The notes: a model not told the origin generated them from the sequence alone. Positions 15,735 through 25,038 are shown, numbered from the stretch's first letter. The stretch: DNA of 64,000 nucleotides from Nitrospirota bacterium (GCA_016201865.1 JACQCA010000062.1:1-64000), one strand, 5' to 3'. Translations and numbers: made by a program.

Positions 15735-16349
15735 CTAACCGGCTCCTTGTCGGCCGGTAAAATGGCGCTCAAAAAACTTTTCGGCGATCACAATCACCGG
15801 CCTGCCTTTCACGCTGATCCGATATCGGCGGAAATAAATCGGGTCGCCTTCTTTGATTTCAAAATAGGCGGACAACTCCTTCCCGGCCTTTTCCGTTCCA
15901 AAATCTAAAATCTCCCGATAGGTTTCGAGCCGCCGGTCGCGCAGGAGCTCGCCCATTCCCAGTCGCCCTTGACGCAGGTCGTTCTGAATGCCGACATCCA
16001 ACCGATCGATTCGGATATGGGATTCGGCAAAGGTATAGACGCAGCCGCTTTGGACCCCGCGCAAAAGGATTCGGCGCAGCAAGACGGCATCCCCCGATTT
16101 GAGCTCCAATTCGGGAACGGCCGATGCCGATCGGGTCTCTTCCTGAAACAGCTTCTCCACGCGGATGGGCTCCCATAAATAGGCCTCGAGAAACTTGGTC
16201 ACGGTCCCGTCCGTCACCAGGAGGGCTCTCAAAAAGGGATTCATCTCCTGAAAACAGATGCCGTTCAACGGAATATTGCCGGCCGTCACCTTGGGTAAAA
16301 ACCCACGGAGCGGATCGTAGACATACTCCGTCATCTGATCATTTTTCAC
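15735..16349 (-). CDS. Chorismate pyruvate-lyase-like protein (DUF98 family)
   Basis: About 204 aa from the GTG start preceded by AAGGA at a seven-base spacing; a longer open frame exists upstream but lacks a Shine-Dalgarno. Diagnostic segments are MNPFLRALLVTDGTVTKFLEAYL, VLLRRILLRG, YTFAESHIRIDRL and LGMGELLRDRRLETYREIL, which match the DUF98/chorismate lyase pattern. Such enzymes release pyruvate from chorismate to give 4-hydroxybenzoate, used for quinone-type products; activity here is inferred. It sits between a PilZ gene and a cytochrome lipoprotein on the same strand. Confidence 0.78.
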   Translation of the reverse strand: MKNDQMTEYVYDPLRGFLPKVTAGNIPLNGICFQEMNPFLRALLVTDGTVTKFLEAYLWEPIRVEKLFQEETRSASAVPELELKSGDAVLLRRILLRGVQSGCVYTFAESHIRIDRLDVGIQNDLRQGRLGMGELLRDRRLETYREILDFGTEKAGKELSAYFEIKEGDPIYFRRYRISVKGRPVIVIAEKFFERHFTGRQGAG

Positions 16350-16445
16350 TTGCACTTCCTTTTTATGGTTGAGGTCCGGCATTGGGGAACGTATCCGGAC
16401 CGCCGAGCCTTGACTGTGCCGCGATGACCTCTTCACGAACCAGGC

Positions 16446-16769
16446 TTACTTTGAGGACGATAATAGAAAAGCCGTCCCGATCCGATAAGCATCCCTCCGG
16501 CCGTTCGGCCGGACCCACTGCACTTCGGCCAAGGCCGAGGGCATCGGCGGCGGATCCGAAGGAGGAAACTCAATTCGGATGATCGTGGATGGCTTCAAGC
16601 GCCGCGCCGTAGTCAAACATACCCCTCCCGCACTAATATCACAGAGTCGCCCCTCGAACCATCGAGAGGCTTTGGGGCGGACAAGCGCCTCGACTGAAAC
16701 GCCCGTTTCATATCGAACGGTCCGCCGTACCGGGTACCGTGGATTCGACCGCCTTTCAACCGTCGCCAT
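16446..16769 (-). CDS. PilZ domain protein (c-di-GMP binding)
   Basis: A 107-aa single-domain protein. The start MATVERRSNPRYPV is supported by AGGGAGG five bases upstream; an upstream extension of the frame is ignored. RSNPR gives the RxxxR motif and DISAGG gives the D/NxSxxG motif of c-di-GMP-binding PilZ domains, followed by strands (IIRIEFPPSD, VQWVRPNG). It is a probable second-messenger receptor acting on an unknown partner. It heads the minus-strand group that runs towards the GEMM riboswitch at 15.1 kb. Confidence 0.88.
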   Translation of the reverse strand: MATVERRSNPRYPVRRTVRYETGVSVEALVRPKASRWFEGRLCDISAGGVCLTTARRLKPSTIIRIEFPPSDPPPMPSALAEVQWVRPNGRRDAYRIGTAFLLSSSK

Positions 16770-16864
16770 GCCGCCCTCCCTTTTTGAGTGTGCGTCGTTC
16801 TTATACACCCTGGATGCCGATCGAGTCAATCCCAAATCAGGGATTATCTTAAGAGCACCATGCA

Positions 16865-17137
16865 TCAGACGGACGTTTCAAACCGCACCGCCATTGTGGC
16901 CAGGCTCTTGGGAGTTTTGAATTTTGAGTTTTGAGTCGTGAGTTCTGATTGGCGCCATTTTAAATAGCAGACGACGGCGAGAAGATAGAACAACGCGGCC
17001 AACGAAGCAAAGCGCTGGACGATATAGGTCACGGCCTGGGTCTGGATCGGATGCACGATAAATAAAAAGGCCGTGGCCAGAGCAATCCAAGGAGCAGAAA
17101 ACAGTTTTGAGTTCAGTGGATGGATCCGGAATAGCAA
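16865..17137 (-). pseudogene. Remnant of a TMTC-like membrane glycosyltransferase gene
   Basis: The translated fragment contains WIALATAFLFIVHPIQTQAVTY, then QRFASLAALFYLLAVVCYLKW. This is the membrane core of the same family as the intact gene at 50056-52059 (LLTASLFAVHPIHAEAVAW). Only about 45 residues of recognisable protein remain. The frame then runs into low-complexity sequence and stops, and no N-terminal part or TPR region is visible on either side. It is therefore a decayed or truncated copy rather than a small gene. The lysS promoter lies just beyond its 5' end. Confidence 0.7.
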
Positions 17138-17171
17138 TAACGTCCCGCGTCATCATGCCACTTCCTTCTGC

Positions 17172-17201
17172 TTGACGGCTCTTTTAAAATGCCTGTATAA
17201 T
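17172..17201 (+). promoter_or_regulatory. Sigma-70 promoter of the lysS-lolC-lolD operon
   Basis: TTGACG (17172-17177) and a perfect TATAAT (17196-17201) are separated by 18 bases, 44 bases before the lysS start codon. Confidence 0.75.
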
Positions 17202-17245
17202 CCATCCACCTTAAACAAGAAACCTTCACAAAGGACCCATCGGGA

Positions 17246-18742
17246 ATGTCGGAAAACGATCAGTATCAGCAACGGCTCAAGAAGCAGGACGAACTGCGCG
17301 CGCTCGGCGCGGATCCCTACAACGGACGGCTCCGCGCCACCCATTCCATCGCCACGATCGCCGAGTCCTATGGAACCCGCACGCAAGAACAAATGGAGAA
17401 GGAGCCGGTTCATTGCGCCCTGGCCGGCCGGATCATGACCCTCCGACGATTCGGAAAAGCGGCCTTCGCCCATATCCAGGATGCCGCCGACCGGATCCAG
17501 GTCTACTTTAAGCAGGAGTTTCTCGGCGAGAAGGACCTTGCCGTCTACGAACGACTCGACATCGGCGATCTGATCGGGTGCGACGGAATCCTGTTCCGAA
17601 CCCGGACGGGGGAACTCACGCTCCAGGTTCAACGGCTCGTGCTGCTGACCAAGTCGCTCCGCCCCCTTCCCGAGAAGTGGCACGGCCTGACGGATGTCGA
17701 GACGCGCTACCGCCAGCGATATCTGGACCTCATCAGTAATCCCGACGTTCGCGGCGTCTTCATTCAGCGAAGCCGGATCATCGCGGCCGTCCGGGAGTTT
17801 TTAAACGAACGCGGTTTTCTCGAGGTCGAGACGCCGATGATGCAGCCGATCCCGGGCGGAGCGGCCGCGCGGCCGTTCATCACGCATCACAACACGCTGG
17901 GGATAGACCTGTATCTTCGAATCGCGCCCGAACTGTACTTAAAGCGGCTGATCGTGGGAGGGTTGGAGCGGGTCTATGAGATCAACCGGAACTTCCGAAA
18001 CGAAGGGGTCTCGACGGTTCATAACCCCGAGTTCACCATGCTCGAATTTTATCAGGCCTACGCCGATTATTTTGACCTGATGACGACGACGGAGGAGCTG
18101 TTCGGTTTCGTGGCGAAGCGGGTCCTGGGCGCATTGATCTTTCCTTACCAGAACCACACGATCGACCTGACTCCGCCGTGGAGACGGCTGTCGTTTCACG
18201 AAGCGATCCGGTCGGCCGTTGCAAAGGAGACGGACGCCCGTTCCGAGGAGATCCTGAACGACCGCGAGAAACTCTTGGCCTTCATGGACCGGAAGAAAAT
18301 CGCGGTGCGGGGAAAACCCTCACGAGGCAAACTGCAACAGGAGCTGTTCGAGGCCGTCGTCGAACCCTCGCTGATCCAGCCGACCTTTATCACGGACTAT
18401 CCCACTGAAATATCGCCGCTCGCAAAACGCAAGGAGTCGAACCCGGAGCTGACGGACCGGTTCGAACTCTTCATCAACGGGCTGGAGCTGGCGAACGCCT
18501 TCTCGGAATTGAACGATTCTCAGGACCAGCGCCGACGCTTTGAGGACCAGATGAAAAGCCGCGCGGCGGGAGACCTCGAAGCTCATCCGATGGACGAGGA
18601 CTATCTGAGGGCCTTGGAGCACGGGATGCCGCCGACGGCCGGCGAGGGCGTCGGCATCGACCGCCTGGTGATGCTGCTCACCAACCAGACCTCGATCCGG
18701 GACGTGATTCTCTTCCCGCAACTCCGGACGGAGAAATCATGA
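17246..18742 (+). CDS. lysS: Lysyl-tRNA synthetase, class II
   Basis: The 498-aa enzyme has an N-terminal OB-fold anticodon-binding domain (about 55-155, e.g. [17 protein letters not shown]) and a class II catalytic core. Motif 2 is visible in [20 protein letters not shown], followed by [12 protein letters not shown]. Motif 3 is [12 protein letters not shown] followed by SIRDVILFP. Length is normal for the family. The last four bases overlap the lolC start (ATGA), so the three genes form one operon; lysS upstream of lol genes is a known arrangement. Confidence 0.97.
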   Translation: MSENDQYQQRLKKQDELRALGADPYNGRLRATHSIATIAESYGTRTQEQMEKEPVHCALAGRIMTLRRFGKAAFAHIQDAADRIQVYFKQEFLGEKDLAVYERLDIGDLIGCDGILFRTRTGELTLQVQRLVLLTKSLRPLPEKWHGLTDVETRYRQRYLDLISNPDVRGVFIQRSRIIAAVREFLNERGFLEVETPMMQPIPGGAAARPFITHHNTLGIDLYLRIAPELYLKRLIVGGLERVYEINRNFRNEGVSTVHNPEFTMLEFYQAYADYFDLMTTTEELFGFVAKRVLGALIFPYQNHTIDLTPPWRRLSFHEAIRSAVAKETDARSEEILNDREKLLAFMDRKKIAVRGKPSRGKLQQELFEAVVEPSLIQPTFITDYPTEISPLAKRKESNPELTDRFELFINGLELANAFSELNDSQDQRRRFEDQMKSRAAGDLEAHPMDEDYLRALEHGMPPTAGEGVGIDRLVMLLTNQTSIRDVILFPQLRTEKS

Positions 18743-19989
18743 ACCTCCCCTACGAGCTTTTCATCGGCCTGCGCTATCTGAAGGCCAAGCGGCGCCATCG
18801 GTCGATCTCGCTCAACACGATCATCTCGATCGGCGGCGTGACGCTGGGCGTGGCAGCGCTGATCGCGACGCTGGCCGTCATGACCGGATTCAAAGAGGAC
18901 CTGCGCGACAAGATTCTGGGAACCAATTCGCATATCGTGATCTCGGACCGAACGCATGATACGATGAAGGACTACCGAACCGTCCTCGAACGAGTCCAGA
19001 AGGTTCCGCACGTCGTTGCGGTCACGCCGTTCATCTACAATCAGGTCCTGCTGACGTCCGAAGGAAGCGTGCACGGCGTCGTTCTGCGCGGAATCGATCC
19101 GGCGCTGGAAGGAACCGTGACGGACATCCGGAAGAATCTGGTCCAGGGCTCGCTGGACGATCTGAGGCCGTCGTCAACCGCCGCGGCCGAGACGACGCCC
19201 CCGAAGCCGGGGATCATCGTGGGCAAAGAGCTGGCCGGCCGTCTCGGGACTTTTTTAGGCGACACGATCAACGTCATCTCGCCCACCGGGACGCCGGGGC
19301 CGCTCGGGATCATTCCGAAGATCCGCAAATTCGAGGTGGTCGGCATCTTCGATTCCGGCATGTACGAATATGATTCGACGCTGGCCTACATCTCGATCGG
19401 AACGGCCCAGGATTTTTTCAACCTCGGCGACGTCGTGACGGGCGTCGAAGTGAAGGTGGACGACATTTTTGCCGCCGACCGGATCTCTCGGGCCATCGAG
19501 CTTGAACTGGGCTTCCCCTACTGGGCGCGGGACTGGATGAAGCTGAACAAGAACCTGTTCTCTGCGCTCCAGCTCGAGAAGATGATGATGTTCATCATCC
19601 TGATCCTGATCATTCTCGTGGCCTCCTTCAACATCGTCGGCACGCTCACGATGATCGTGGTCGAAAAAAGCCGCGAGATCGCGATCCTCAAGGCGATGGG
19701 CGCCACCCGGCGGGAGGTGATGCGGATCTTTATGGTGGACGGGCTGGTAATCGGCGGGGTCGGAACGGCGATCGGCATCCCGCTGGGATATCTCGTCTGC
19801 TATCTCCTCCAGTCCTTCTACACGCTGCCGAGCGATATCTATTACATCAGCCACCTGCCGGTCAAGATCCGGTCGCTGGACGTCCTTGTCGTCTCGCTCT
19901 CGGCCGTCACGATCAGTTTCGTCGCCACGCTCTATCCGTCCTATCAGGCCGCGCGCCTGAATCCCTCCGAGGCCTTGAGGTACGAATGA
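18739..19989 (+). CDS. lolC: Lipoprotein-releasing ABC transporter permease LolC/LolE family
   Basis: The 416-aa inner-membrane protein has an N-terminal [20 protein letters not shown] box, then a transmembrane helix ([20 protein letters not shown]). A large periplasmic domain (about 50-260) and three C-terminal helices in the FtsX-like core follow, with motifs [19 protein letters not shown] and [18 protein letters not shown]. With a single permease gene it may work as a homodimer (LolF-type) with LolD to extract lipoproteins from the inner membrane. It overlaps lysS and lolD by four bases each. Confidence 0.94.
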   Translation: MNLPYELFIGLRYLKAKRRHRSISLNTIISIGGVTLGVAALIATLAVMTGFKEDLRDKILGTNSHIVISDRTHDTMKDYRTVLERVQKVPHVVAVTPFIYNQVLLTSEGSVHGVVLRGIDPALEGTVTDIRKNLVQGSLDDLRPSSTAAAETTPPKPGIIVGKELAGRLGTFLGDTINVISPTGTPGPLGIIPKIRKFEVVGIFDSGMYEYDSTLAYISIGTAQDFFNLGDVVTGVEVKVDDIFAADRISRAIELELGFPYWARDWMKLNKNLFSALQLEKMMMFIILILIILVASFNIVGTLTMIVVEKSREIAILKAMGATRREVMRIFMVDGLVIGGVGTAIGIPLGYLVCYLLQSFYTLPSDIYYISHLPVKIRSLDVLVVSLSAVTISFVATLYPSYQAARLNPSEALRYE

Positions 19990-20666
19990 CCGGGACAATC
20001 GTCATCAAGGTCACGAACCTCGCCAAGACGTTTCATATGCCCCAGCCGCTGCCGATTCTCAAGGGGATCGATCTGGAGGTTTCACGGGGAGAGATGATCT
20101 GCATCGTCGGGGCTTCCGGCGTCGGGAAGAGCACGTTTCTCCACTTGTTGGGCGGCCTGGACCGGCCGACCTCCGGAACGGTCGAATTCGAAGGCCAGGA
20201 CCTGTTCGCCCTCAACGACCATCAACTGGCCGCATTCCGAAACCGAAAGATCGGATTCGTCTTCCAGTTCCACCATCTCCTGCCGGAATTCACGGCGATT
20301 GAGAATGTCATGATGCCGGCGCTGATCCAAGGCCAAAAGCGACCGGAGGCCGCACGACAGGGGGCTGAGCTTTTATCGGAGGTCGGCCTAAGAGAGCGGC
20401 TTTCGCACCGGCCGGGCGAGCTTTCCGGAGGCGAGCAGCAGCGCGTGGCCGTGGCCCGCGCGTTGATCTTAAAACCCAGCCTGATTCTCGCCGACGAACC
20501 GACCGGAAATCTCGACAGCCATACCTCGGATGAAGTCTTCTCACTGATGAAGCGACTCAATAAACAATTCGGAAACACCTTCATCCTGGTCACCCATAAT
20601 GAAAAGCTCTCGGCCCAGGCGGATCGGGTGATCCGGATGGTGGACGGACGTATCGAGGCCGGCTGA
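19986..20666 (+). CDS. lolD: Lipoprotein-releasing ABC transporter ATPase LolD
   Basis: The 226-aa ATPase shows Walker [14 protein letters not shown]-loop [19 protein letters not shown] (characteristic of LolD/MacB), signature [15 protein letters not shown], Walker [13 protein letters not shown] and the switch His in LVTHNEK. It is coupled to the permease gene by a four-base overlap and powers lipoprotein release to the Lol pathway. Confidence 0.96.
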   Translation: MTGTIVIKVTNLAKTFHMPQPLPILKGIDLEVSRGEMICIVGASGVGKSTFLHLLGGLDRPTSGTVEFEGQDLFALNDHQLAAFRNRKIGFVFQFHHLLPEFTAIENVMMPALIQGQKRPEAARQGAELLSEVGLRERLSHRPGELSGGEQQRVAVARALILKPSLILADEPTGNLDSHTSDEVFSLMKRLNKQFGNTFILVTHNEKLSAQADRVIRMVDGRIEAG

Positions 20667-20708
20667 TCGGCTTCGGGTCCCTCTCGAAGACAGGATCTGT
20701 TCCCATGC

Positions 20709-20737
20709 TTGACAATGGGTTTCGGGTCTGGTAGGGT
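20709..20737 (+). promoter_or_regulatory. Promoter of the lexA operon
   Basis: A perfect TTGACA (20709-20714) is followed after 17 bases by TAGGGT (20732-20737). The predicted start near 20744 leaves a leader of about 20 bases with no clear Shine-Dalgarno before the lexA ATG at 20764. The -10 box abuts the inverted repeat at 20737-20758. Confidence 0.75.
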
Positions 20738-20758
20738 AGGTCTACATTTGTAGGCCTA
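20737..20758 (+). promoter_or_regulatory. Candidate LexA operator (SOS box) overlapping the lexA promoter
   Basis: A 22-bp imperfect inverted repeat: left half TAGGTCTACAT, right half TTGTAGGCCTA, i.e. TAGG-Y-CTACA then TGTAG-R-CCTA with four mismatched positions. It overlaps the -10 region and the expected start site of lexA, the usual position of an autoregulatory LexA box. The sequence does not match the E. coli CTGT-N8-ACAG, the Bacillus GAAC/GTTC type or other boxes I know. Confidence 0.6.
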
Positions 20759-20763
20759 CTGTC

Positions 20764-21384
20764 ATGAAGGACGTGTTAACCCCTCGCCAGGAAGGCGTCC
20801 TCGCCTTCATCAAGGAATCACTCAAGCAGAAGGGTTTTCCGCCGACGGTACGGGAAATCGCCCGACATCTTCACCTGCGTGGACCCAAGGGGGCCCAGAA
20901 ACATCTATCCGCTCTGGAAACCAAGGGTTATATTCGTCGCCGACCAGGACTCTCCCGTGCAATGGAAGTGATCGGATGGTCGGGAGGAACCGCCGGGTCA
21001 ACGGTCGCACTTCCAGTGGTCGGCCGGGTCCGGGCCGGAACGCCCCTCCTGGCCATGGAAGAGGTTCAAGGCCATCTTCAACTGGATCGAGCGATTGCGC
21101 CGGCGGGGGCTTTTGTCCTAAAGATCACCGGCGACAGCATGATCGGGGCCGGCATCCACGACGGCGACTATGCCGTCGTCCAACCTCGGACTCAAACCCA
21201 AAATGGCGATGTGGTGGTGGCGCTTATCAACGACGAGGCCACGGTGAAACGGTTTTACAAAGACCGTGAGACGATCCGGCTTGAACCGGCGAATGCCCGC
21301 ATGCAACCGATCGTGGTAAGACCGGAAGAAGAGGAGGTCCGCATCGTCGGGAAGGTGATGGCCATTATCCGCAAAATGAGTTGA
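20764..21384 (+). CDS. lexA: LexA repressor, SOS master regulator
   Basis: A 206-aa repressor-protease. The N-terminal winged HTH spans about 1-70 (LTPRQEGVLAFIKE, GFPPTVREIARHLHL). The self-cleavage Ala-Gly lies in VGRVRAGTPLLAMEE, the catalytic Ser in ITGDSMIGAGIHDGDY and the Lys in DEATVKRFYKD. All key residues are present, so RecA-stimulated cleavage is expected. It heads a four-gene operon ending in DNA polymerase IV. The divergent-looking HTH and the unusual palindrome upstream suggest a lineage-specific SOS box. Confidence 0.95.
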   Translation: MKDVLTPRQEGVLAFIKESLKQKGFPPTVREIARHLHLRGPKGAQKHLSALETKGYIRRRPGLSRAMEVIGWSGGTAGSTVALPVVGRVRAGTPLLAMEEVQGHLQLDRAIAPAGAFVLKITGDSMIGAGIHDGDYAVVQPRTQTQNGDVVVALINDEATVKRFYKDRETIRLEPANARMQPIVVRPEEEEVRIVGKVMAIIRKMS

Positions 21385-21638
21385 GAAATATGCTGACCGA
21401 GATTAGAGAACCCATAAAAGTGGGGGCCGTCTTCGAGCCGGAGGGAACGATCATCCCCAAATGGTTCGTCCGGAATGGGCGCAAATACGTCGTTCAGAAA
21501 GTGACGTTTACCTGGAAAGTCCGGGACGGACAGAAAGCCCTCTATCATTTTGCCGTGACGGATGGGGTGAATCTGTATGAGCTGACGTATGATGCCGTAA
21601 CATCAGCCTGGAAATTAATGGCCGTGAGTCCCCTGTAA
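21381..21638 (+). CDS. Conserved hypothetical small protein in the lexA operon (about 82-85 aa)
   Basis: A small protein of alternating beta-type segments: IREPIKVGAVFEPEGTIIP, WFVRNGRKYVVQKVTFTWK, YHFAVTDGVNLYELTYD. It either starts at a TTG overlapping the lexA stop or at ATG 21390. I recall similar short proteins beside lexA/dinB/imuB-type genes in other bacteria, but no function is assigned. Its tight coupling to lexA implies SOS-linked expression. Confidence 0.8.
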   Translation: MRNMLTEIREPIKVGAVFEPEGTIIPKWFVRNGRKYVVQKVTFTWKVRDGQKALYHFAVTDGVNLYELTYDAVTSAWKLMAVSPL

Positions 21639-21661
21639 GAAGCGGTCAAAAGGAAAACACC

Positions 21662-22957
21662 ATGGACATCCTGCAAAAGCTCGGCATCTTGGGAGACGGC
21701 GCCTTACAAGAGCATGAACTCTCGGCGAACCAGTCCGCACCGTCCTGTTTTACCCCTCAGCGCATTCCAGATCCCTATCAACACCATCGCAATCCTGTCG
21801 TAAAGGGCTCGGGGAAATTCCTTCCCGGCGGCATTCATATCAGCCCCGTGGGCGGCGGCAAGTCCGCCTCAGGCGGAGTTCGCCTGCTCAAAGTCCTCCA
21901 GACGAATATCTGCGAGTTCGACTGCTTCTATTGCGAGCACCGTGCCGGCCGGGACGTCCCCCGAACGTACGTCTCGCCGGAAGAACTGGCCCGGACCTTT
22001 ATGACGCTTCATCAAAAACGCCTCGTGGACGGGCTGTTTCTCTCTTCCGGTATTACAAAAAAGATCGACACGATGCAGGAGCGAATGGTCCAAACGGCCG
22101 AGATTCTCCGAACCCGGTACCGGTTTCGGGGTTACATTCATCTCAAAATCCTCCCGGGGGTTTCTCTCGCCGCAGTGGAGGAAACGACGCGGCTTGCAAG
22201 CCGTGTCTCCCTTAATCTCGAGGCCCCCACCCCGCAACATCTGGCGCGGCTTTCGGCAAAGAAGAGTTTTTTGGACGACATGCTGACCCGGATGGTCTGG
22301 GTGAAGCGGGTTAAGGATGCCGACCCCGACCGGATTCCGGCGGGACAGATCACCCAGTTCGTGGTGGGCGCAGCGGGCGAAACCGACCACGATCTCCTCG
22401 CCGCCGTCGACCGGCTCTACAAACAGATCGGTCTGCGCCGGGCCTACTTCAGCGCCTTCTCCCCCGTCCCGGACACGCCGCTCGATCATCTTCCGCCGAC
22501 TCCCCTGCTTCGGCAAAACCGCCTGTATCAGGCCGACTGGCTGCTGCGGTTCTACGGATTCTCGCCGACGGAACTGGTCTTCAATGCCGAGGGCCGCCTG
22601 CCCTTAGCGGTCGATCCCAAAATGGCTTGGGCCGCAAACCATCCGGAATTTTTCCCGCTGGATGCGACCAAGGCCGACTACGAAATGCTGCTGCGCGTGC
22701 CCGGAATCGGCCCGACCTCGGCCCGACGGCTCATCGAGCTTCGCCGTTCTCTGGTCGTCACCGACCCGCAGTCGTTGACGCGCCTCGGCGTCGTTCTCAA
22801 GCGCGCCGCGCCGTTTCTGCTCCTCCAAGGCCGGCCCTTGACTTCCATCCTGTCACAAACTCGTGTCAGGCCTGCACAACTCGATTTATGGTCGCCGGAG
22901 GGCTTTCAACCCTCCGATCGTCCTTTGATCTTGGAACCGGACGAGATCGGCCGATAA
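21662..22957 (+). CDS. Radical SAM protein with C-terminal helix-hairpin-helix, putative DNA modification/repair
   Basis: The 431-aa protein carries the [4Fe-4S]/SAM cluster motif CEFDCFYC (C84, C88, C91), preceded by RLLKVLQTN. It ends with a helix-hairpin-helix, LLRVPGIGPTSARRLIELRR (about 340-360), typical of DNA-binding repair proteins. This combination matches the radical SAM family often annotated as putative DNA modification/repair, which is usually found next to a uracil-DNA-glycosylase-like partner. No such partner is adjacent here. A good Shine-Dalgarno (AAAAGGAAAA) precedes the ATG. A TCCGCCTCAGGCGGA palindrome lies in its coding sequence at 21863-21877. Confidence 0.85.
   Translation: MDILQKLGILGDGALQEHELSANQSAPSCFTPQRIPDPYQHHRNPVVKGSGKFLPGGIHISPVGGGKSASGGVRLLKVLQTNICEFDCFYCEHRAGRDVPRTYVSPEELARTFMTLHQKRLVDGLFLSSGITKKIDTMQERMVQTAEILRTRYRFRGYIHLKILPGVSLAAVEETTRLASRVSLNLEAPTPQHLARLSAKKSFLDDMLTRMVWVKRVKDADPDRIPAGQITQFVVGAAGETDHDLLAAVDRLYKQIGLRRAYFSAFSPVPDTPLDHLPPTPLLRQNRLYQADWLLRFYGFSPTELVFNAEGRLPLAVDPKMAWAANHPEFFPLDATKADYEMLLRVPGIGPTSARRLIELRRSLVVTDPQSLTRLGVVLKRAAPFLLLQGRPLTSILSQTRVRPAQLDLWSPEGFQPSDRPLILEPDEIGR
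21863..21877. repeat. 15-bp palindrome TCCGCCTCAGGCGGA inside the radical SAM gene
   Basis: A perfect palindrome around one central base. The same TCCGCCTNAGGCGGA pattern recurs at 43526, 45525, 50774 and 61142, with a close variant at 44142. Confidence 0.85.
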
Positions 22958-22998
22958 TCGCTACGGCCTTCATCATCACAAGACGGATTCTCAAGACC

Positions 22999-24216
22999 AT
23001 GCCCCGCACCATTCTCCATATCGACATGGATGCCTTCTTCGCCTCGGTCGAACAACGGGTCCATCCGGAGCTATCGGGTAGGCCGGTCGCCGTTTGCGGC
23101 GCCAATGCCCGCACCGTCGTGCTCACGGCCTCTTACGAGGCCCGCGCGTTCGGCGTCAAGACCGGCATGACGCTGCCGGAGGCCCGCGCGCTCTGTCCGG
23201 GCTTGATCGTCGTTCCCGGCGATCACGACCGCTACATCGACGTCAGCCGACGGCTGGTCGAGATCTATCAGGACTATACCCCAACGGTGGAGGTCTTCTC
23301 GGTGGACGAGGCCTTCCTGGACGTCACGGCTTCGAGGACCCTGTTCGGCGACGGCGAATCGATCGCGGCCGCGATCAAACACCGCGTCCGGAGGGAAACC
23401 GGGCTTACGGCCTCGGTCGGCATCGGTCCCAACAAGCTGTTGGCCAAACTGGCGAGCGGTCTTAAAAAACCGGACGGGTTGGTCCGGATTGAACTTGAGA
23501 ATCTGCCGATCTTCCTCGAAAACTTGCCGGTCAAGGCGCTGTGCGGGATCGGTCCCAACCTCGGGCGGGCCTTGGCCGAGATGGGAATTCGGACCTGCGG
23601 TGAACTGGGACGGGCCCCGTTGGAACGGTTGACCGGACGATTCGGAATCATCGGCCGTTCGCTCAAGGCGATGGGTCAGGGACAGGACGACCGCCCAGTC
23701 GTTCCGGCCGAGGAAGAACCAGAGGCCAAGTCCATCGGCCACGGCATGACGCTGGCACGGGATAGTTCGCGACCGGAAGAGATCGAACAGCATCTGCTCC
23801 ATCTTTCGGAAATGGTCGGACGGCGGGCCCGACGGAACCGGCTGGCCGGAAACGTCGTGACGCTGACGCTGCGGTACGCCGACTTTCAGACCTTCACACG
23901 ACAGCGCCGGATCAAGACGTTTCTCAATGACGGCATCGAGATCCACCTGGAGGCGCGACGGATCTTTCGAGCCGTCCGTCTCCAACAAGCCGTGCGGCTG
24001 GTCGGCGTGAGCCTGTCCGGACTGAGCCGGGATGCAGGCCAGATCCCGCTTTTCGAGGCAGACCGGAAACGCCGCCGGCTGATCGCCGCGATGGACGGAA
24101 TCAACGACCGCCACGGCGGCTGGACCGTCCGGTGGGGCACGCTGCTCACGCGCGATCCCCACAAGACCGTGATCTCACCCGCCTGGCGGCCGAAGGGCGT
24201 CCGGGATTATGATTAA
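22999..24216 (+). CDS. dinB: DNA polymerase IV (Y-family, DinB)
   Basis: A 405-aa translesion polymerase. The start at MPRTILHIDMDAFFASVEQ is fixed by the conserved metal-binding Asp within the first 10 residues; the open frame extends upstream but overlaps the radical SAM gene. Other motifs are SYEARAFGVKTGM, a steric-gate region near DAFFASVE, SVDEAFLDVT with the catalytic Asp/Glu, and the thumb/HhH KALCGIGPNLGRALAEMGI. QIPLFE near residue 353 resembles a beta-clamp-binding motif. It is the last gene of the lexA operon and so is probably SOS-induced. Confidence 0.96.
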   Translation: MPRTILHIDMDAFFASVEQRVHPELSGRPVAVCGANARTVVLTASYEARAFGVKTGMTLPEARALCPGLIVVPGDHDRYIDVSRRLVEIYQDYTPTVEVFSVDEAFLDVTASRTLFGDGESIAAAIKHRVRRETGLTASVGIGPNKLLAKLASGLKKPDGLVRIELENLPIFLENLPVKALCGIGPNLGRALAEMGIRTCGELGRAPLERLTGRFGIIGRSLKAMGQGQDDRPVVPAEEEPEAKSIGHGMTLARDSSRPEEIEQHLLHLSEMVGRRARRNRLAGNVVTLTLRYADFQTFTRQRRIKTFLNDGIEIHLEARRIFRAVRLQQAVRLVGVSLSGLSRDAGQIPLFEADRKRRRLIAAMDGINDRHGGWTVRWGTLLTRDPHKTVISPAWRPKGVRDYD

Positions 24217-24258
24217 ATTGATCCCGTATACAAAATATGTTATAAAGGATGCGTGGCG

Positions 24259-25026
24259 ATGCAGATCAAAGCCTTTGGGCAGTCGGATGTCGGCCGCGTC
24301 CGTTCTTCCAATGAAGACGCCTGGGGTGTTTTTCCGGATCTCCGGTTCTTCATCGTGGCGGACGGCATGGGCGGCCACGCGGCAGGAGAAGTGGCCAGCC
24401 ATATGGCGGTCGACACGATGCGCGATTTCATTCAGACCACCGCGCAGTCGTCCGAGATCACCTGGCCCGTCGATGTCGACCGAAATCTTTCCTTGCCCGC
24501 CAAGCGGCTGGTCGCGGCCGGAAAATTGGCCAACGAAAAAATCTATCAAACCAGCCGCTCCAACCCCAAGCTCGCCGGCATGGGCACGACGATGGTCGCG
24601 GGCCTGATCGATGAGGACATTGCCTATATCGCCCACGCGGGCGACAGCCGCGCCTACCTGATTCGCGACGACAAGATCCAACAATTGACCCAGGACCATT
24701 CGTTGATCAACGACTACATCACCCAGGGACTCCTCAAAATGGAAGAGGCCGGTCAGCATCCGCTCCGGCATGTCATCACGCGGGCCTTGGGAAGCAATGC
24801 GAAGATCGACGTGGACCTGAAGACCGTTCCGCTCGTCCACGGCGATGCCTTTCTTCTCTGTTCCGACGGCTTAAGCAATCTTCTGACGGAAGAAGAGATG
24901 CGCTTAAACCGCCCCGGTTCTCCCGAAGACCTCCCGGCCGCCTGTCAACGGCTCATCGAACTCGCCAATAAAAAAGGCGGCGAGGACAACATCACCGTGG
25001 TCCTGATCTCCGGCACCCGATCCTAA
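24259..25026 (+). CDS. PPM-type serine/threonine protein phosphatase
   Basis: The 255-aa phosphatase (start ATG 24259 with AAAGGA eight bases upstream; GTG at 24253 is an alternative) shows the PPM metal-binding motifs SSNEDA, VADGMGGHAAGE, AGDSRAYLIRD, CSDGLSNLL and GGEDNITVVLI. Such Stp/PrpC enzymes reverse Hanks-type kinase phosphorylation. No partner kinase is in the window. Twelve bases separate it from the UPF0182 gene, so the two are probably co-transcribed. Confidence 0.94.
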   Translation: MQIKAFGQSDVGRVRSSNEDAWGVFPDLRFFIVADGMGGHAAGEVASHMAVDTMRDFIQTTAQSSEITWPVDVDRNLSLPAKRLVAAGKLANEKIYQTSRSNPKLAGMGTTMVAGLIDEDIAYIAHAGDSRAYLIRDDKIQQLTQDHSLINDYITQGLLKMEEAGQHPLRHVITRALGSNAKIDVDLKTVPLVHGDAFLLCSDGLSNLLTEEEMRLNRPGSPEDLPAACQRLIELANKKGGEDNITVVLISGTRS

Positions 25027-25038
25027 AGGACGATTTCC

